This document shows, one piece after another, positions 22,040-29,335 of a stretch of DNA of 64,000 nucleotides. The stretch is taken from the NCBI RefSeq assembly GCF_003999995.1, contig NZ_RJAD01000001.1, positions 1,364,001 to 1,428,000 of the forward strand. Reading direction: 5' to 3'. The notes below the pieces were generated by a model that worked only from the letters and a program-made list of their open reading frames with translations, had not been told where the DNA came from and ran no database searches. A program made the translations under genes and the position numbers. The DNA comes from Microbacterium sulfonylureivorans (GTDB taxonomy: Bacteria > Actinomycetota > Actinomycetes > Actinomycetales > Microbacteriaceae). Position 1 is the stretch's first letter. Each line of letters begins with the position of its first letter.

Positions 22040-23443
22040 TCAGCCGATCACCACCCGCGGGCGGCTGCGGACGGCATCCGAGATCCGCAGCAGGAGCGCC
22101 ACCATGATCCAGTTCGCGACGAGCGACGAGCCGCCGGCCGCGAGGAACGGCGTGGTCAGGCCGGTGAGCGGGATGATGCGCGTCACGCCGCCGACCATGA
22201 TGAACACCTGCAGCGCGATCGTGAACGACAGGCCGGTCGCGAGGAGCTTGCCGAAGTCGTCCTGGCCGGCGAGACCGATGCGGATGCCGCGGCTGGTGAA
22301 CACCATGTACAGACACAGGATGGCGAAGACGCCGATCAGGCCGAGCTCCTCGCCGAGCGCGGGGAGGATGTAGTCGCTCTCCGCGACCGGCGTCAGGTAA
22401 GGGCGTCCCTGGCCGAGGCCGGTGCCGATGAGCCCGCCCTGCGCCAGACCGAAGATGCCCTGGACGAGCTGATAGCTGCCGCCGTTCGCGTCGATGACCT
22501 CGGGGTTGAAGGCATCCAGCCAGTTCGTGAAACGGCCGTTGACGTACGACAGCACCTGCGACGCGATGACCGCGCCGATCGCCGCGAGCGCCACGCCGAT
22601 GAGGACCCAGCTCGTCTTCCCCGTCGCGACGTAGAGCATCGCGACGAACATGCCGAAGATCAGCAGGCCCGTGCCGAGGTCGCGCTGCATGACGATGATC
22701 CCCAGCGAGACCAGCCAGATGACGACCAGCGGGCCGAGCTCGCGCGCGCGGGGCCAGGTCATGCCGAGGAATCGCGTGCCGACGGACGTCAGGCTCTCGC
22801 GCGTGCGCACGAGGTAGCCGGCGAAGAAGATCGCGAGGGCGATCTTGGCGAGCTCGCCAGGCTGGAAGGAGAAGAAGCCCAGCGACACCCAGACGTCGGC
22901 GTTCGCGTCGGTGCCGAGGCCCGGGATGATCGGCAGGATCAGCAAGCCGATGCCGACGAATCCGAAGATGTACGTGTAGCGGAAGAGCACCCGGTAGTTC
23001 TTCAGCAGCAGCACCACGAGCACCGCGCCGATCAGCGCGATGGCGGCCCACGCGAGCTGACGCGTCGAGAACGCCTCCCAGCCGTGACGCTCCATCGCGA
23101 TGTCGAGGCGGTAGATCATCGCCAGGCCGAGGCCGGTCAGCAGCGTGGCGATCGGTACGACGAACGGGTCGGCGTCGCGCGCCCGCAGTCGCAGGACGAT
23201 GTGCAGCGCGACCACGAGTGCCGTCAGTCCGCCGCAGTAGACGAGGAAGGTCCAGTCGATCGCGCCGATCGCCCCGAGCTGCACGAGCGCGACCGCGGAT
23301 CCGTTGATCGCGAAAGCGAAGACGAGCAGCGCGAGCTCGCGGTTGCGCTGCGTCTGGGGCACGCGGATGCGGCGCAGGGCGCGCACGACCGCGGTATCGG
23401 TCGAGACCGCCTCGGTCGAGGCGCTCGTCGGACTGCCGCTCAT
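22040..23443 (-). CDS. rodA: SEDS-family peptidoglycan glycosyltransferase RodA
   Basis: This 467-residue polytopic protein polymerises lipid II. About ten hydrophobic helices are visible. Family motifs include the extracellular WVSLGFFSFQPGELAKIALA segment with its conserved Glu, a QRDLGTGLL motif, and a C-terminal GGVTRIIPLTGLTTPFLAAG signature. The location beside pbpA and pknAB favours RodA over FtsW. Its start overlaps the pstP stop (ATGA). Confidence 0.93.
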   Translation of the reverse strand: MSGSPTSASTEAVSTDTAVVRALRRIRVPQTQRNRELALLVFAFAINGSAVALVQLGAIGAIDWTFLVYCGGLTALVVALHIVLRLRARDADPFVVPIATLLTGLGLAMIYRLDIAMERHGWEAFSTRQLAWAAIALIGAVLVVLLLKNYRVLFRYTYIFGFVGIGLLILPIIPGLGTDANADVWVSLGFFSFQPGELAKIALAIFFAGYLVRTRESLTSVGTRFLGMTWPRARELGPLVVIWLVSLGIIVMQRDLGTGLLIFGMFVAMLYVATGKTSWVLIGVALAAIGAVIASQVLSYVNGRFTNWLDAFNPEVIDANGGSYQLVQGIFGLAQGGLIGTGLGQGRPYLTPVAESDYILPALGEELGLIGVFAILCLYMVFTSRGIRIGLAGQDDFGKLLATGLSFTIALQVFIMVGGVTRIIPLTGLTTPFLAAGGSSLVANWIMVALLLRISDAVRSRPRVVIG

Positions 23444-24678
23444 CCGCCTCCTCCCGCGGTCTCGCTGATGGTCTGCACGATACGGCGCGCGTCTGAGAGG
23501 GAGCTCGCCGAGATGGTCTGCTCCACCGTCGCGCGCGCGAAGTCCGAGAGCGAATCGAGTGGGATCTCGGTGTCCTCGTACGGGGTCGACAGCGAGATCG
23601 GCCCGATCCCCTGCTGCACGCCCTGATAGATCACGACGGTGTCCTCGTCAGCACCGACGAAGTAGCGCGTCTGGGTCCACTGGTAGCCGATCCACATCGC
23701 GCCGGCGATGATGACGAGCACGAGGGCGAACCCGGCGATCCAGCCGATGCGCCGTCGCCGCACGCGGCGGCGATCCTCCTCGATGAGCTCCTCGAGGAAC
23801 TCGGCGGCCGGCTCGAAGTGCGTGGGCTCGTTCGCCGCCTGGCGGTTGGGATGCAGCCAGCTCGTGCGGCCGGGACGGGCCGCGGGGACCTCGATCCCGA
23901 CCGGGTTCGACGCGGAGCCGACGACGGTCGGCGTGCCGGAGAAGAGCGGATGCTGCCCCCCGACGTCGACGATCACGATCGTGACGTTGTCGGGGGCGCC
24001 GCCGTCGAGCGCCTGCTTCAGCAGGTTGTCGGCCGTGCGTCCGGGCGCGAGCCCGAGGGCGAGCGCCTTGGACGTGTGCGGATCGTCGACGACCCCCGAG
24101 AGTCCGTCGGAGCAGAGCAGCCAGCGATCGCCGGGCTGCGTCGGCATGATGAACGTGTCGAGCTCGGGATCGGGGTCCATGTCGCCGAGCACGCGCATGA
24201 GCACCGAACGGCGCGGGTGGTACCGCGCCTCTTCGGGGGTGATGCGGCCCGAGTCGACGAGTCGCTGCACGAAGGTGTGGTCGGTCGTGATCTGAGTGAG
24301 GGCGCCGTCGCGGAAGAGGTAGATGCGCGAGTCGCCGATGTGCGCGATGACCGCGTAGTCGTCGACCATGACGAGAGCGCTCACCGTGGTGCCCATGCCG
24401 GCGAGCTCGGGACGGAGGTGGACCGTGTCGATCAGCTCGGTCGCGGCATCCCCGATCGCATCGCGCAGCTCTTTCTCGGCGGCCGCGGTCGACTCGAACG
24501 GCCGGTCGAGGCTCTCCAGTCGTGCGATCGCGAGACTCGAGGCCACGTCGCCGCCGGCGTGGCCTCCCATGCCGTCCGCGACCACGAACAGGTTCGAGCC
24601 GGCATAGCCGGAGTCCTGGTTGTTGGAGCGCACCTTGCCGGTGTGCGAAATGGCGGCGCTCGAGCCCTGGAAGACCAT
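23440..24678 (-). CDS. pstP: PP2C-type Ser/Thr protein phosphatase PstP
   Basis: This 412-residue membrane-bound phosphatase removes phosphate from PknA/PknB and their targets. The catalytic domain (about 5-240) has metal-binding acidic motifs: NNQDSG, VVADGMGGHAGGD, AHIGDSRIYLFRDG, LCSDGLSGVV and GGAPDNVTIVI. A proline-poor linker, an Arg-rich RRRVRRRR stretch and one membrane helix near 310-330 follow, then a roughly 80-residue extracytoplasmic tail. It lies between fhaB and rodA. Confidence 0.96.
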   Translation of the reverse strand: MVFQGSSAAISHTGKVRSNNQDSGYAGSNLFVVADGMGGHAGGDVASSLAIARLESLDRPFESTAAAEKELRDAIGDAATELIDTVHLRPELAGMGTTVSALVMVDDYAVIAHIGDSRIYLFRDGALTQITTDHTFVQRLVDSGRITPEEARYHPRRSVLMRVLGDMDPDPELDTFIMPTQPGDRWLLCSDGLSGVVDDPHTSKALALGLAPGRTADNLLKQALDGGAPDNVTIVIVDVGGQHPLFSGTPTVVGSASNPVGIEVPAARPGRTSWLHPNRQAANEPTHFEPAAEFLEELIEEDRRRVRRRRIGWIAGFALVLVIIAGAMWIGYQWTQTRYFVGADEDTVVIYQGVQQGIGPISLSTPYEDTEIPLDSLSDFARATVEQTISASSLSDARRIVQTISETAGGGG

Positions 24679-24696
24679 AGGTGGTGGGTCCGCCCG

Positions 24697-25236
24697 CTAC
24701 TTCCGCAGCTCGAAGGTCGTCGCGCCGACCTTGATGGGCGCGCCGACCGTGACGGGTGCCGGAGCGGTCACGCGTGCGCCGTCGTGCCAGGTGCCGTTGG
24801 TCGAGTCGAGGTCCTGGATCATCCACTGGTCGCCCCACAGGACGAGGCGGGCGTGATGGCTGGAGGTGTAGTCGTCGCGGATGACGAGCGCGGATTCGCT
24901 CGATCGCCCGATCGTGAGCGGCTCGTTGCCGAGCGGGAGCTCGATGCCCGCCTTCGGTCCGCTCGTGATCACGATGCGCGAGACGGCCGCGGCCGTCGCC
25001 GGTCCGCCCTTGGGACCCGATGCCGGCACCGCGGCCGCGGTGGGCGCGACCGGCGCGGTGGCGCCGCCCGCCCGGGATGCCGCTGCCGGCGCGGCGCCCG
25101 CGGGTGCCGCCTCCGGCATCCGCCTCACCTTCACCCCGAACAGGTCGGCGCGCAGGGAGTACACCACGGCGAAGACGAAGACCCACAGCAGCACCAGGAA
25201 CCCGATCCGCAGGAGCAGGAGAGTCAGTTCACTCAT
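24697..25236 (-). CDS. fhaB: FHA-domain membrane protein (FhaB/FipA-like)
   Basis: This 179-residue protein starts at the ATG overlapping the fhaA stop. It has an N-terminal membrane helix (about 3-27), an Ala/Pro-rich linker, then an FHA domain (about 95-175) with GRSSESALVI, the SSHHARL motif and LDSTNGTWHDGARV. FHA domains bind phosphothreonine; the mycobacterial relative links PknA/PknB signalling to FtsZ and FtsQ. A gap of 18 nt separates it from pstP. Confidence 0.92.
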   Translation of the reverse strand: MSELTLLLLRIGFLVLLWVFVFAVVYSLRADLFGVKVRRMPEAAPAGAAPAAASRAGGATAPVAPTAAAVPASGPKGGPATAAAVSRIVITSGPKAGIELPLGNEPLTIGRSSESALVIRDDYTSSHHARLVLWGDQWMIQDLDSTNGTWHDGARVTAPAPVTVGAPIKVGATTFELRK

Positions 25237-25979
25237 GACAACGGACCTCCGTCGCGCAGGTCGTACGCCCGCGTCGCGTCGTCGGCCGACATCGTCGGCT
25301 TCGGCGGCGGTGCGGCCTGCGCGACGACGTGGAACACGATGTCGGTGCGGCCGATCGTGACCGTGGAGTCGGGCGGCAGAGCCGCCTCGGTGACTTTGCG
25401 GCCGTTCAGCTGGGTGCCGTTGGTGGAGTTCATGTCGCGGACCATCGCGCGCTCGCCGTCCCACAGGATCTCGACGTGCTTGCGGCTGGTTCCGGCGTCG
25501 GCGATCGTGATGTCGGCATCGCTCCCGCGGCCGATCACCGTGCGCCCCCGGACGAGCGGATGCCGCTTCCCGGCGATGTCGACGACGCCGCGCCACGACA
25601 CCTGACCGCCCTGAGCGGTGGACGACTCGACGCGAAGGGTGCCGGTGGACACCTGGTCGTCGCGCTGCAGTGCGATCGAGACCGGGCCGGCGAAGGAGTA
25701 GCCCTGCGCCTTCGCATGCTTCTGGACGAGCGTGTCGAGCTCGTGCCCCAGGGCATCGCCGAGCGCGGCCATCTTGTCGTCGTCGGCGGGTGAGAGCCTC
25801 ACGGTGAAGGTGTTCGGCGCGAGGATGCGGTCGCGGCTGACCACAGCCGCCTTCTTGTCGAGTTCGCTGCGCAGTGCGGAGGCGATCTCGACGGGCTGGA
25901 TGCCGCTGCGGAAGGTCTTCGCGAACGCGCTGTTCACCGCGCGCTCGAGACCTTTCTCGAAGCTGTCAAGTAGTCCCAC
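25233..25979 (-). CDS. fhaA: DUF3662 and FHA domain protein FhaA
   Basis: This 248-residue cytoplasmic protein begins MGLLDSFEKGLERAVN, the conserved DUF3662 start. That domain (about 1-125) is followed by an FHA domain (about 150-225) with VIGRGSDADI, TSRKHVEI and MNSTNGTQLNGRKV, ready to bind phosphorylated PknB or MviN/MurJ-type partners as in mycobacteria. It is the first gene of the minus-strand cluster. The promoter should lie in 25980-26136, shared divergently with tRNA-Leu. Confidence 0.93.
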   Translation of the reverse strand: MGLLDSFEKGLERAVNSAFAKTFRSGIQPVEIASALRSELDKKAAVVSRDRILAPNTFTVRLSPADDDKMAALGDALGHELDTLVQKHAKAQGYSFAGPVSIALQRDDQVSTGTLRVESSTAQGGQVSWRGVVDIAGKRHPLVRGRTVIGRGSDADITIADAGTSRKHVEILWDGERAMVRDMNSTNGTQLNGRKVTEAALPPDSTVTIGRTDIVFHVVAQAAPPPKPTMSADDATRAYDLRDGGPLS

Positions 25980-26136
25980 GGAGCTCCTCGGACGGGGGGT
26001 GCCGGTTGGTACATGCTAGTTGCACACCCTGGATCAGTCGGGGACGCTCCACCGACATTGCCAGGTTCGGGCGCGCGCTCGGTGCGTGATATCCTCGGGA
26101 AGTTGAGTTTCGCGGTGTCTTCGGATGCTGCGGCTC

Positions 26137-26220
26137 GCGCGAGTGGCGGAATAGGCAGACGCGCTGGCTTCAGGTGCCAGTGCCCGAAAGGGCGTGGGGG
26201 TTCAACTCCCCCCTCGCGCA
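26137..26220 (+). tRNA. tRNA-Leu (CAG anticodon)
   Basis: This 84-nt class II tRNA has acceptor arms GCGCGAG/CTCGCGC, anticodon stem CTGGC/GCCAG with loop TTCAGGT (anticodon CAG), a long variable arm (TGCCCGAAAGGGCGT) and T arm GGGGG TTCAACT CCCCC. The discriminator is A; CCA is not encoded. The accessory island starts right after it. Confidence 0.97.
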
Positions 26221-26229
26221 CAGAGGGCC

Positions 26230-26264
26230 CTGTTCGTAAATACAGGCCCATCTGTTCGTAAATA
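26230..26264 (+). repeat. Twin CTGTTCGTAAATA repeats at the left end of the island
   Basis: The 13-nt sequence CTGTTCGTAAATA occurs directly repeated at 26230-26242 and 26252-26264, ten nucleotides after tRNA-Leu. A 13-nt match to the second copy including its 5' T (TCTGTTCGTAAAT, 26251-26263) is found in inverted orientation at 42024-42036, where the accessory genes end. Confidence 0.7.
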
Positions 26265-26305
26265 GAAGAGCCGGTCAGGCGAAAACTGACCGGCTCTTCT
26301 GTTCC
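26264..26305 (+). terminator. Strong intrinsic terminator after tRNA-Leu
   Basis: A perfect 15-bp stem (AGAAGAGCCGGTCAG at 26264-26278 with its complement at 26286-26300) closes a GCGAAAA loop. It ends in CTTCTGTTCC. It overlaps the second 13-nt repeat by one base. Confidence 0.88.
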
Positions 26306-26997
26306 CCGCATGGGTCACCCGTGTGACGCTTACCGTCGACGAGTTCGACCGGGAGGCAGGTGCTCAGAGTGGACACGCCACTTCAGTTCCGTGCCCGGCA
26401 CCCGGACAGCGAGCCGCTTCTCAAGGACGGTCGCGCCGCCCGCGCGTTACGAGTGCTCGTCGATGCGCCGATCTGGGAGCGCCTTCAGTCAACGGAGAAG
26501 ATCCCAGAGATCGTCTTGCGGCAGCTTCTTGCCGGCGACGGAATCGAGATGAGTCTCTACGGCGACGACGGCCCACCGCCAGACGCACCTCGACGGGCTG
26601 AAGATTCCTCGTGAGGCGGCGGCGAAGCGGTCGGCTGGACAGTAGTGACCGCTTCCGGGGATCCGATGGTGCCGTATGACATCACGACACCGACACGTCG
26701 GTCACCAGCGGGGCCCTATTCGCCGACCAGGTCCTCGTCGCGGGCATGGTGCTCTTGGAGGAGCAAGGCTCGGACCACGGGCAGGATGCTCTGCTTTACC
26801 GACTGCTTCACCGAGCGGCGTGACGGATTCTCTCCGCGGGACAGTACCGTCGTCGGAAGCGTGGGCCGAGCAGTCGCTCAACCGCTTGCTTCTCGGACCG
26901 GCGGAGCCGTCCCCTAGTGCCTTGACTTTGTAAGGTTTCGCCATCGACGTCCACTCACAGAGTGAGATCGGTGGATCAGTCCGTTGGAGAGTGAGCG
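26306..26997. other. Low-information region with probable gene remnants
   Basis: About 690 nt at the left of the island without a clear gene. Besides the frame at 26360-26614, two unfused protein-like stretches appear in other plus frames: one ending HLDGLKIPREAAAKRSAGQ (stop near 26647) and one reading ALFADQVLVAGMVLLEEQGS (stop near 26823), neither with a good start. This is what decayed or frameshifted genes look like. The last 100 nt before 26998 probably carry the sigma-operon promoter, not resolved by eye. Confidence 0.5.
26360..26614 (+). CDS. Hypothetical 84-aa protein, possibly a gene remnant
   Basis: The frame starts at GTG 26360 after a GGGAGG sequence and encodes 84 residues with mixed composition (PIWERLQSTEKIPEIVLRQL). 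It has no recognised domain, membrane segment or signal peptide. The tail becomes Pro/Asp/Arg-rich, while a neighbouring frame takes over with protein-like sequence, so it may be the 5' part of a frameshifted gene. Confidence 0.35.
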   Translation: MLRVDTPLQFRARHPDSEPLLKDGRAARALRVLVDAPIWERLQSTEKIPEIVLRQLLAGDGIEMSLYGDDGPPPDAPRRAEDSS

Positions 26998-27504
26998 ATG
27001 AGCACGCGAGAAGACGCATTCCGCGCGCTCTTCGCTGAGCAATGGCCAGCGGTGTACAGCTACGCGCGTCGACGCGTCGGGGACGCTGGTGAGGCCGAGG
27101 AGATCGCCGCCGACGTGTTCCGCATCGCGTGGGAGAAGCAGGACCCCGCTAACCCGTTCGGGAGGCCGTGGCTGTTCCGCACCGCGATGAACCGGCTGCG
27201 AGATCACTACCGCCGCAGATCGCGGCGCGCGAAAGCCGAGGCGGCGTTGCAGCGTCGTATCGAGGAAGCTCCGGCGCGAGCCGAGGTAGAGGATCTGCTT
27301 GCGCTGCGCGTTGCGATGAAGTTCCTCTCCGAGCGCGAGCGGGAAGCCGTGCTGCTCACTTACTGGGAGGGGCTCTCTGCGGCGGAGGTCGGAGCGGTAC
27401 TCGGTTGCGCACCCGGGACGGTGTGGACGCTCATGACGCGGGCGAGGGAGAAGTTGCGGGTCGCGATGCGCGACACCGCACCGGTGGAGGGAGGTCGACC
27501 GTGA
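26998..27504 (+). CDS. ECF-family RNA polymerase sigma factor
   Basis: This 168-residue protein has sigma region 2 (about 7-75, with the EEIAADVFRIAWEK core-binding segment and PWLFRTAMNRLRDHYR) and region 4 (about 108-158, LSEREREAVLLTYWEGLSAA then VGAVLGCAPGTVWTLMTRAR). These are hallmarks of small SigE/SigK-like ECF factors that respond to extracytoplasmic signals. Its stop overlaps the next start (GTGA), so it is coupled to the membrane protein that probably controls it. It stands at the head of the island's operons. Confidence 0.9.
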   Translation: MSTREDAFRALFAEQWPAVYSYARRRVGDAGEAEEIAADVFRIAWEKQDPANPFGRPWLFRTAMNRLRDHYRRRSRRAKAEAALQRRIEEAPARAEVEDLLALRVAMKFLSEREREAVLLTYWEGLSAAEVGAVLGCAPGTVWTLMTRAREKLRVAMRDTAPVEGGRP

Positions 27505-28490
27505 ACTGGGACAACGAAGACTTCGAAGCCTTCATCCGCCGCGCAAACCCCGTGCCGCCGGAGGCGGAGCCCGCGCCGACGTTGCGTCAGCTCGCGTTGC
27601 GGGATCAGATCATGCGCCCGGCAGCGCGGCGCCGTGTCCCGCGCAGCCGTGCGTGGGCGGCGTTGTGGGCGCCGCTGGCGGCACTCGCCGTCGTCATCGC
27701 TGTCGTGTTGACTGTCCCGCCAGCCGAGGAAGCACGAGCGGTCACCACCCCCAAACCACTCGATTTCCGCGACGAAGGGAAGACCTTGGAAGACGTCACT
27801 GAAACCGCGCAACGCAACCTCGCCCGATCCGGCGGACCGGTGCATCCCGAGCGGGCAGTGGAATCGACCGGCTGGTACTACCAGGTCGACGCCGTCGACT
27901 CCGACGCACCCCGCCGGGTCATCAGCCCCGAGGTCACCACGCTGGAATGGAACGAGGACCTCTCGGGGTCCACACGCACGGTGGCGGGGAAACCCTATTG
28001 GGCTGACGGCGGACAGGGTGATTTCCCGCGGTCCACTGCTACACCGGGGACACTGTTGTGGGAGGTCGACTTCGCACCAGGCGAGTTTCAGTCCCCGGTG
28101 GTCACTGCGCCTGGCGCGGGTGACACCGAGGTTCTCGCAATGCTGAGGGCCTACGGGCTTGAAAGTGAGCGCTCGGCGTTCGAGGTAATGAACGCCACAG
28201 AGACGGCACTGCAGTACTGGACCCTCACCAACGACCAGCATCAAGCACTGCTGCAGGCCATTCTGCGCACTGACGACGCGCGTCTGCTCGGTTCCGCCAC
28301 CGACCGCGCCGGCAGGCCAATCGCGGGGATTGCCGCTACGCTCCCCTCTGGATCCGCCGAACTGCACCTGCTGGTCTCGCAAGACACCGGTCGCATCGTG
28401 GGAGCCGAGACCTACACCCTGGAAGCCGACCACCCATTCCCCGCCAACGCAATCGTCTCCTACAGAATCTGGGACCTATCACCGCAATGA
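27501..28490 (+). CDS. Single-pass membrane protein, probable anti-sigma or sigma-linked sensor
   Basis: This 329-residue protein begins at GTG 27501 inside the sigma stop. A cytoplasmic segment of about 50 residues ends in Arg-rich RRRVPRSR, then comes one membrane helix (about 54-75), then a 250-residue extracytoplasmic domain with several beta strands. The layout resembles the CU044_5270-type proteins that follow ECF sigma genes in actinobacteria. No zinc-binding anti-sigma motif (HXXXCXXC) is visible, so the anti-sigma role rests on position alone. Confidence 0.75.
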   Translation: MNWDNEDFEAFIRRANPVPPEAEPAPTLRQLALRDQIMRPAARRRVPRSRAWAALWAPLAALAVVIAVVLTVPPAEEARAVTTPKPLDFRDEGKTLEDVTETAQRNLARSGGPVHPERAVESTGWYYQVDAVDSDAPRRVISPEVTTLEWNEDLSGSTRTVAGKPYWADGGQGDFPRSTATPGTLLWEVDFAPGEFQSPVVTAPGAGDTEVLAMLRAYGLESERSAFEVMNATETALQYWTLTNDQHQALLQAILRTDDARLLGSATDRAGRPIAGIAATLPSGSAELHLLVSQDTGRIVGAETYTLEADHPFPANAIVSYRIWDLSPQ

Positions 28491-28936
28491 AGCGCTTCGC
28501 CACCCTCGCCACCGCAGCCGTCCTCACCTTCGCCATCGCGTCGCCCGCGAACGCCACACCTGACGTCCACCCAGAGATCGAAGCCATGCTTGCGGAGTTG
28601 CCGGGGGGTACCGTCTTGAGTTTCGACGAGGCGTACTGGGCAGATCTGGACATGACGATGACCGTGCCCAACCCGTTTGCGCGCTCAGTAGGCAGTTGCG
28701 CCACCGGCTCCATCTGCGCCTACACGGCAATCGGGCTGAGCGGAACCAAGTTGTCGTGGGGAACTTGCGCCACTCACACGGTGCCTGGCAGTTTCGTCAC
28801 TCGGTCCGTGGCCAACGCTCGCGCCGCAGGCAGCGTCGCCCAGGCTCGCAATGGCACAACGATTCTCGCGTCCGCGAGTTCTGGCACCTCGACGAACGTC
28901 ACCGGCACGACGACGAACATTCGCTGCCTCGAGTAG
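28487..28936 (+). CDS. Secreted small protein, weakly like peptidase inhibitor family I36
   Basis: This 149-residue protein is coupled to the upstream gene (ATGA). A clear signal peptide (MKRFATLATAAVLTFAIASP, cleavage near ANA-TP) is followed by an acidic segment and a Gly/Ser/Thr-rich domain with GSCATGSICAYTAIGLSG, reminiscent of the I36/crystallin-like fold. Two further Cys residues could form disulfides. The similarity is by eye and weak. As third gene of the sigma operon it may be the secreted product under its control. Confidence 0.7.
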   Translation: MKRFATLATAAVLTFAIASPANATPDVHPEIEAMLAELPGGTVLSFDEAYWADLDMTMTVPNPFARSVGSCATGSICAYTAIGLSGTKLSWGTCATHTVPGSFVTRSVANARAAGSVAQARNGTTILASASSGTSTNVTGTTTNIRCLE

Positions 28937-28963
28937 ACCCGCCGCGCTCACGGCACGTTGGAG

Positions 28964-29116
28964 TTACATGTCGCGACAGTGCTTGCAGAGCGGCCATCCG
29001 TTGGCGCCCTGACGTCGGTTGCGCAACGGGATCTGCTGCCCGCTGGGGCAGTTGTCGAACGTGTGGTGCACGTCCGGGTCAGTGGGATTGATGGAGTGAT
29101 ACGGCGGCACGCGCAT
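28964..29116 (-). CDS. Small zinc-ribbon-like protein (50 aa)
   Basis: The minus-strand ATG at 29116 follows an AGGAG box at a good distance. The product is 50 residues with HHTFDNCPSGQQIPLRNRR and a terminal LCKHCRDM. The His, single Cys and CXXC could make a zinc site, although the first half of a full CXXC pair is missing. Similar short proteins with the pattern CPxGQxIP...G..PxCxxC are, from memory, widespread in actinobacteria with unknown role. A GTG ten codons upstream is an alternative start. Confidence 0.65.
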   Translation of the reverse strand: MRVPPYHSINPTDPDVHHTFDNCPSGQQIPLRNRRQGANGWPLCKHCRDM

Positions 29117-29335
29117 GACGGCTCCTGTCGTGGATGACTGCTTCACTTTGGTAGTCGTCGACGACCGCAGATCCGTACGAACTTTCTGTACCCATCGGTG
29201 CGCCGACCGTGGTCACGCGCGACCTTCTCGAACGCCTCGAAAAGTTCGCAAAGTCTTGTGTAAGGAATACGCGGCTGCGGCGACTTCATGGATGACGCCG
29301 GCAATGGACGCCGGCCACCTCGCCGAAAGGTCACC

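Noticed and set aside
20591..23626. 1011-codon plus-strand frame across pbpA and rodA
   Set aside because: Long but antisense to two genes with perfect catalytic motifs; the composition is Arg/Asp/Glu/His-rich and lacks domains.
26230..26263. Classic tRNA-associated att site with a direct repeat of the tRNA 3' end
   Set aside because: No copy of the tRNA-Leu 3' end was found near 42 kb and no integrase is visible. Only a 13-nt inverted match exists, which does not suit ordinary tyrosine-integrase insertion.
27168..27500. Upstream extension of the membrane protein gene after the sigma factor
   Set aside because: The extended frame overlaps the sigma gene and reads as Arg/Ala-rich shadow; GTG 27501 with the GTGA overlap is the natural start.
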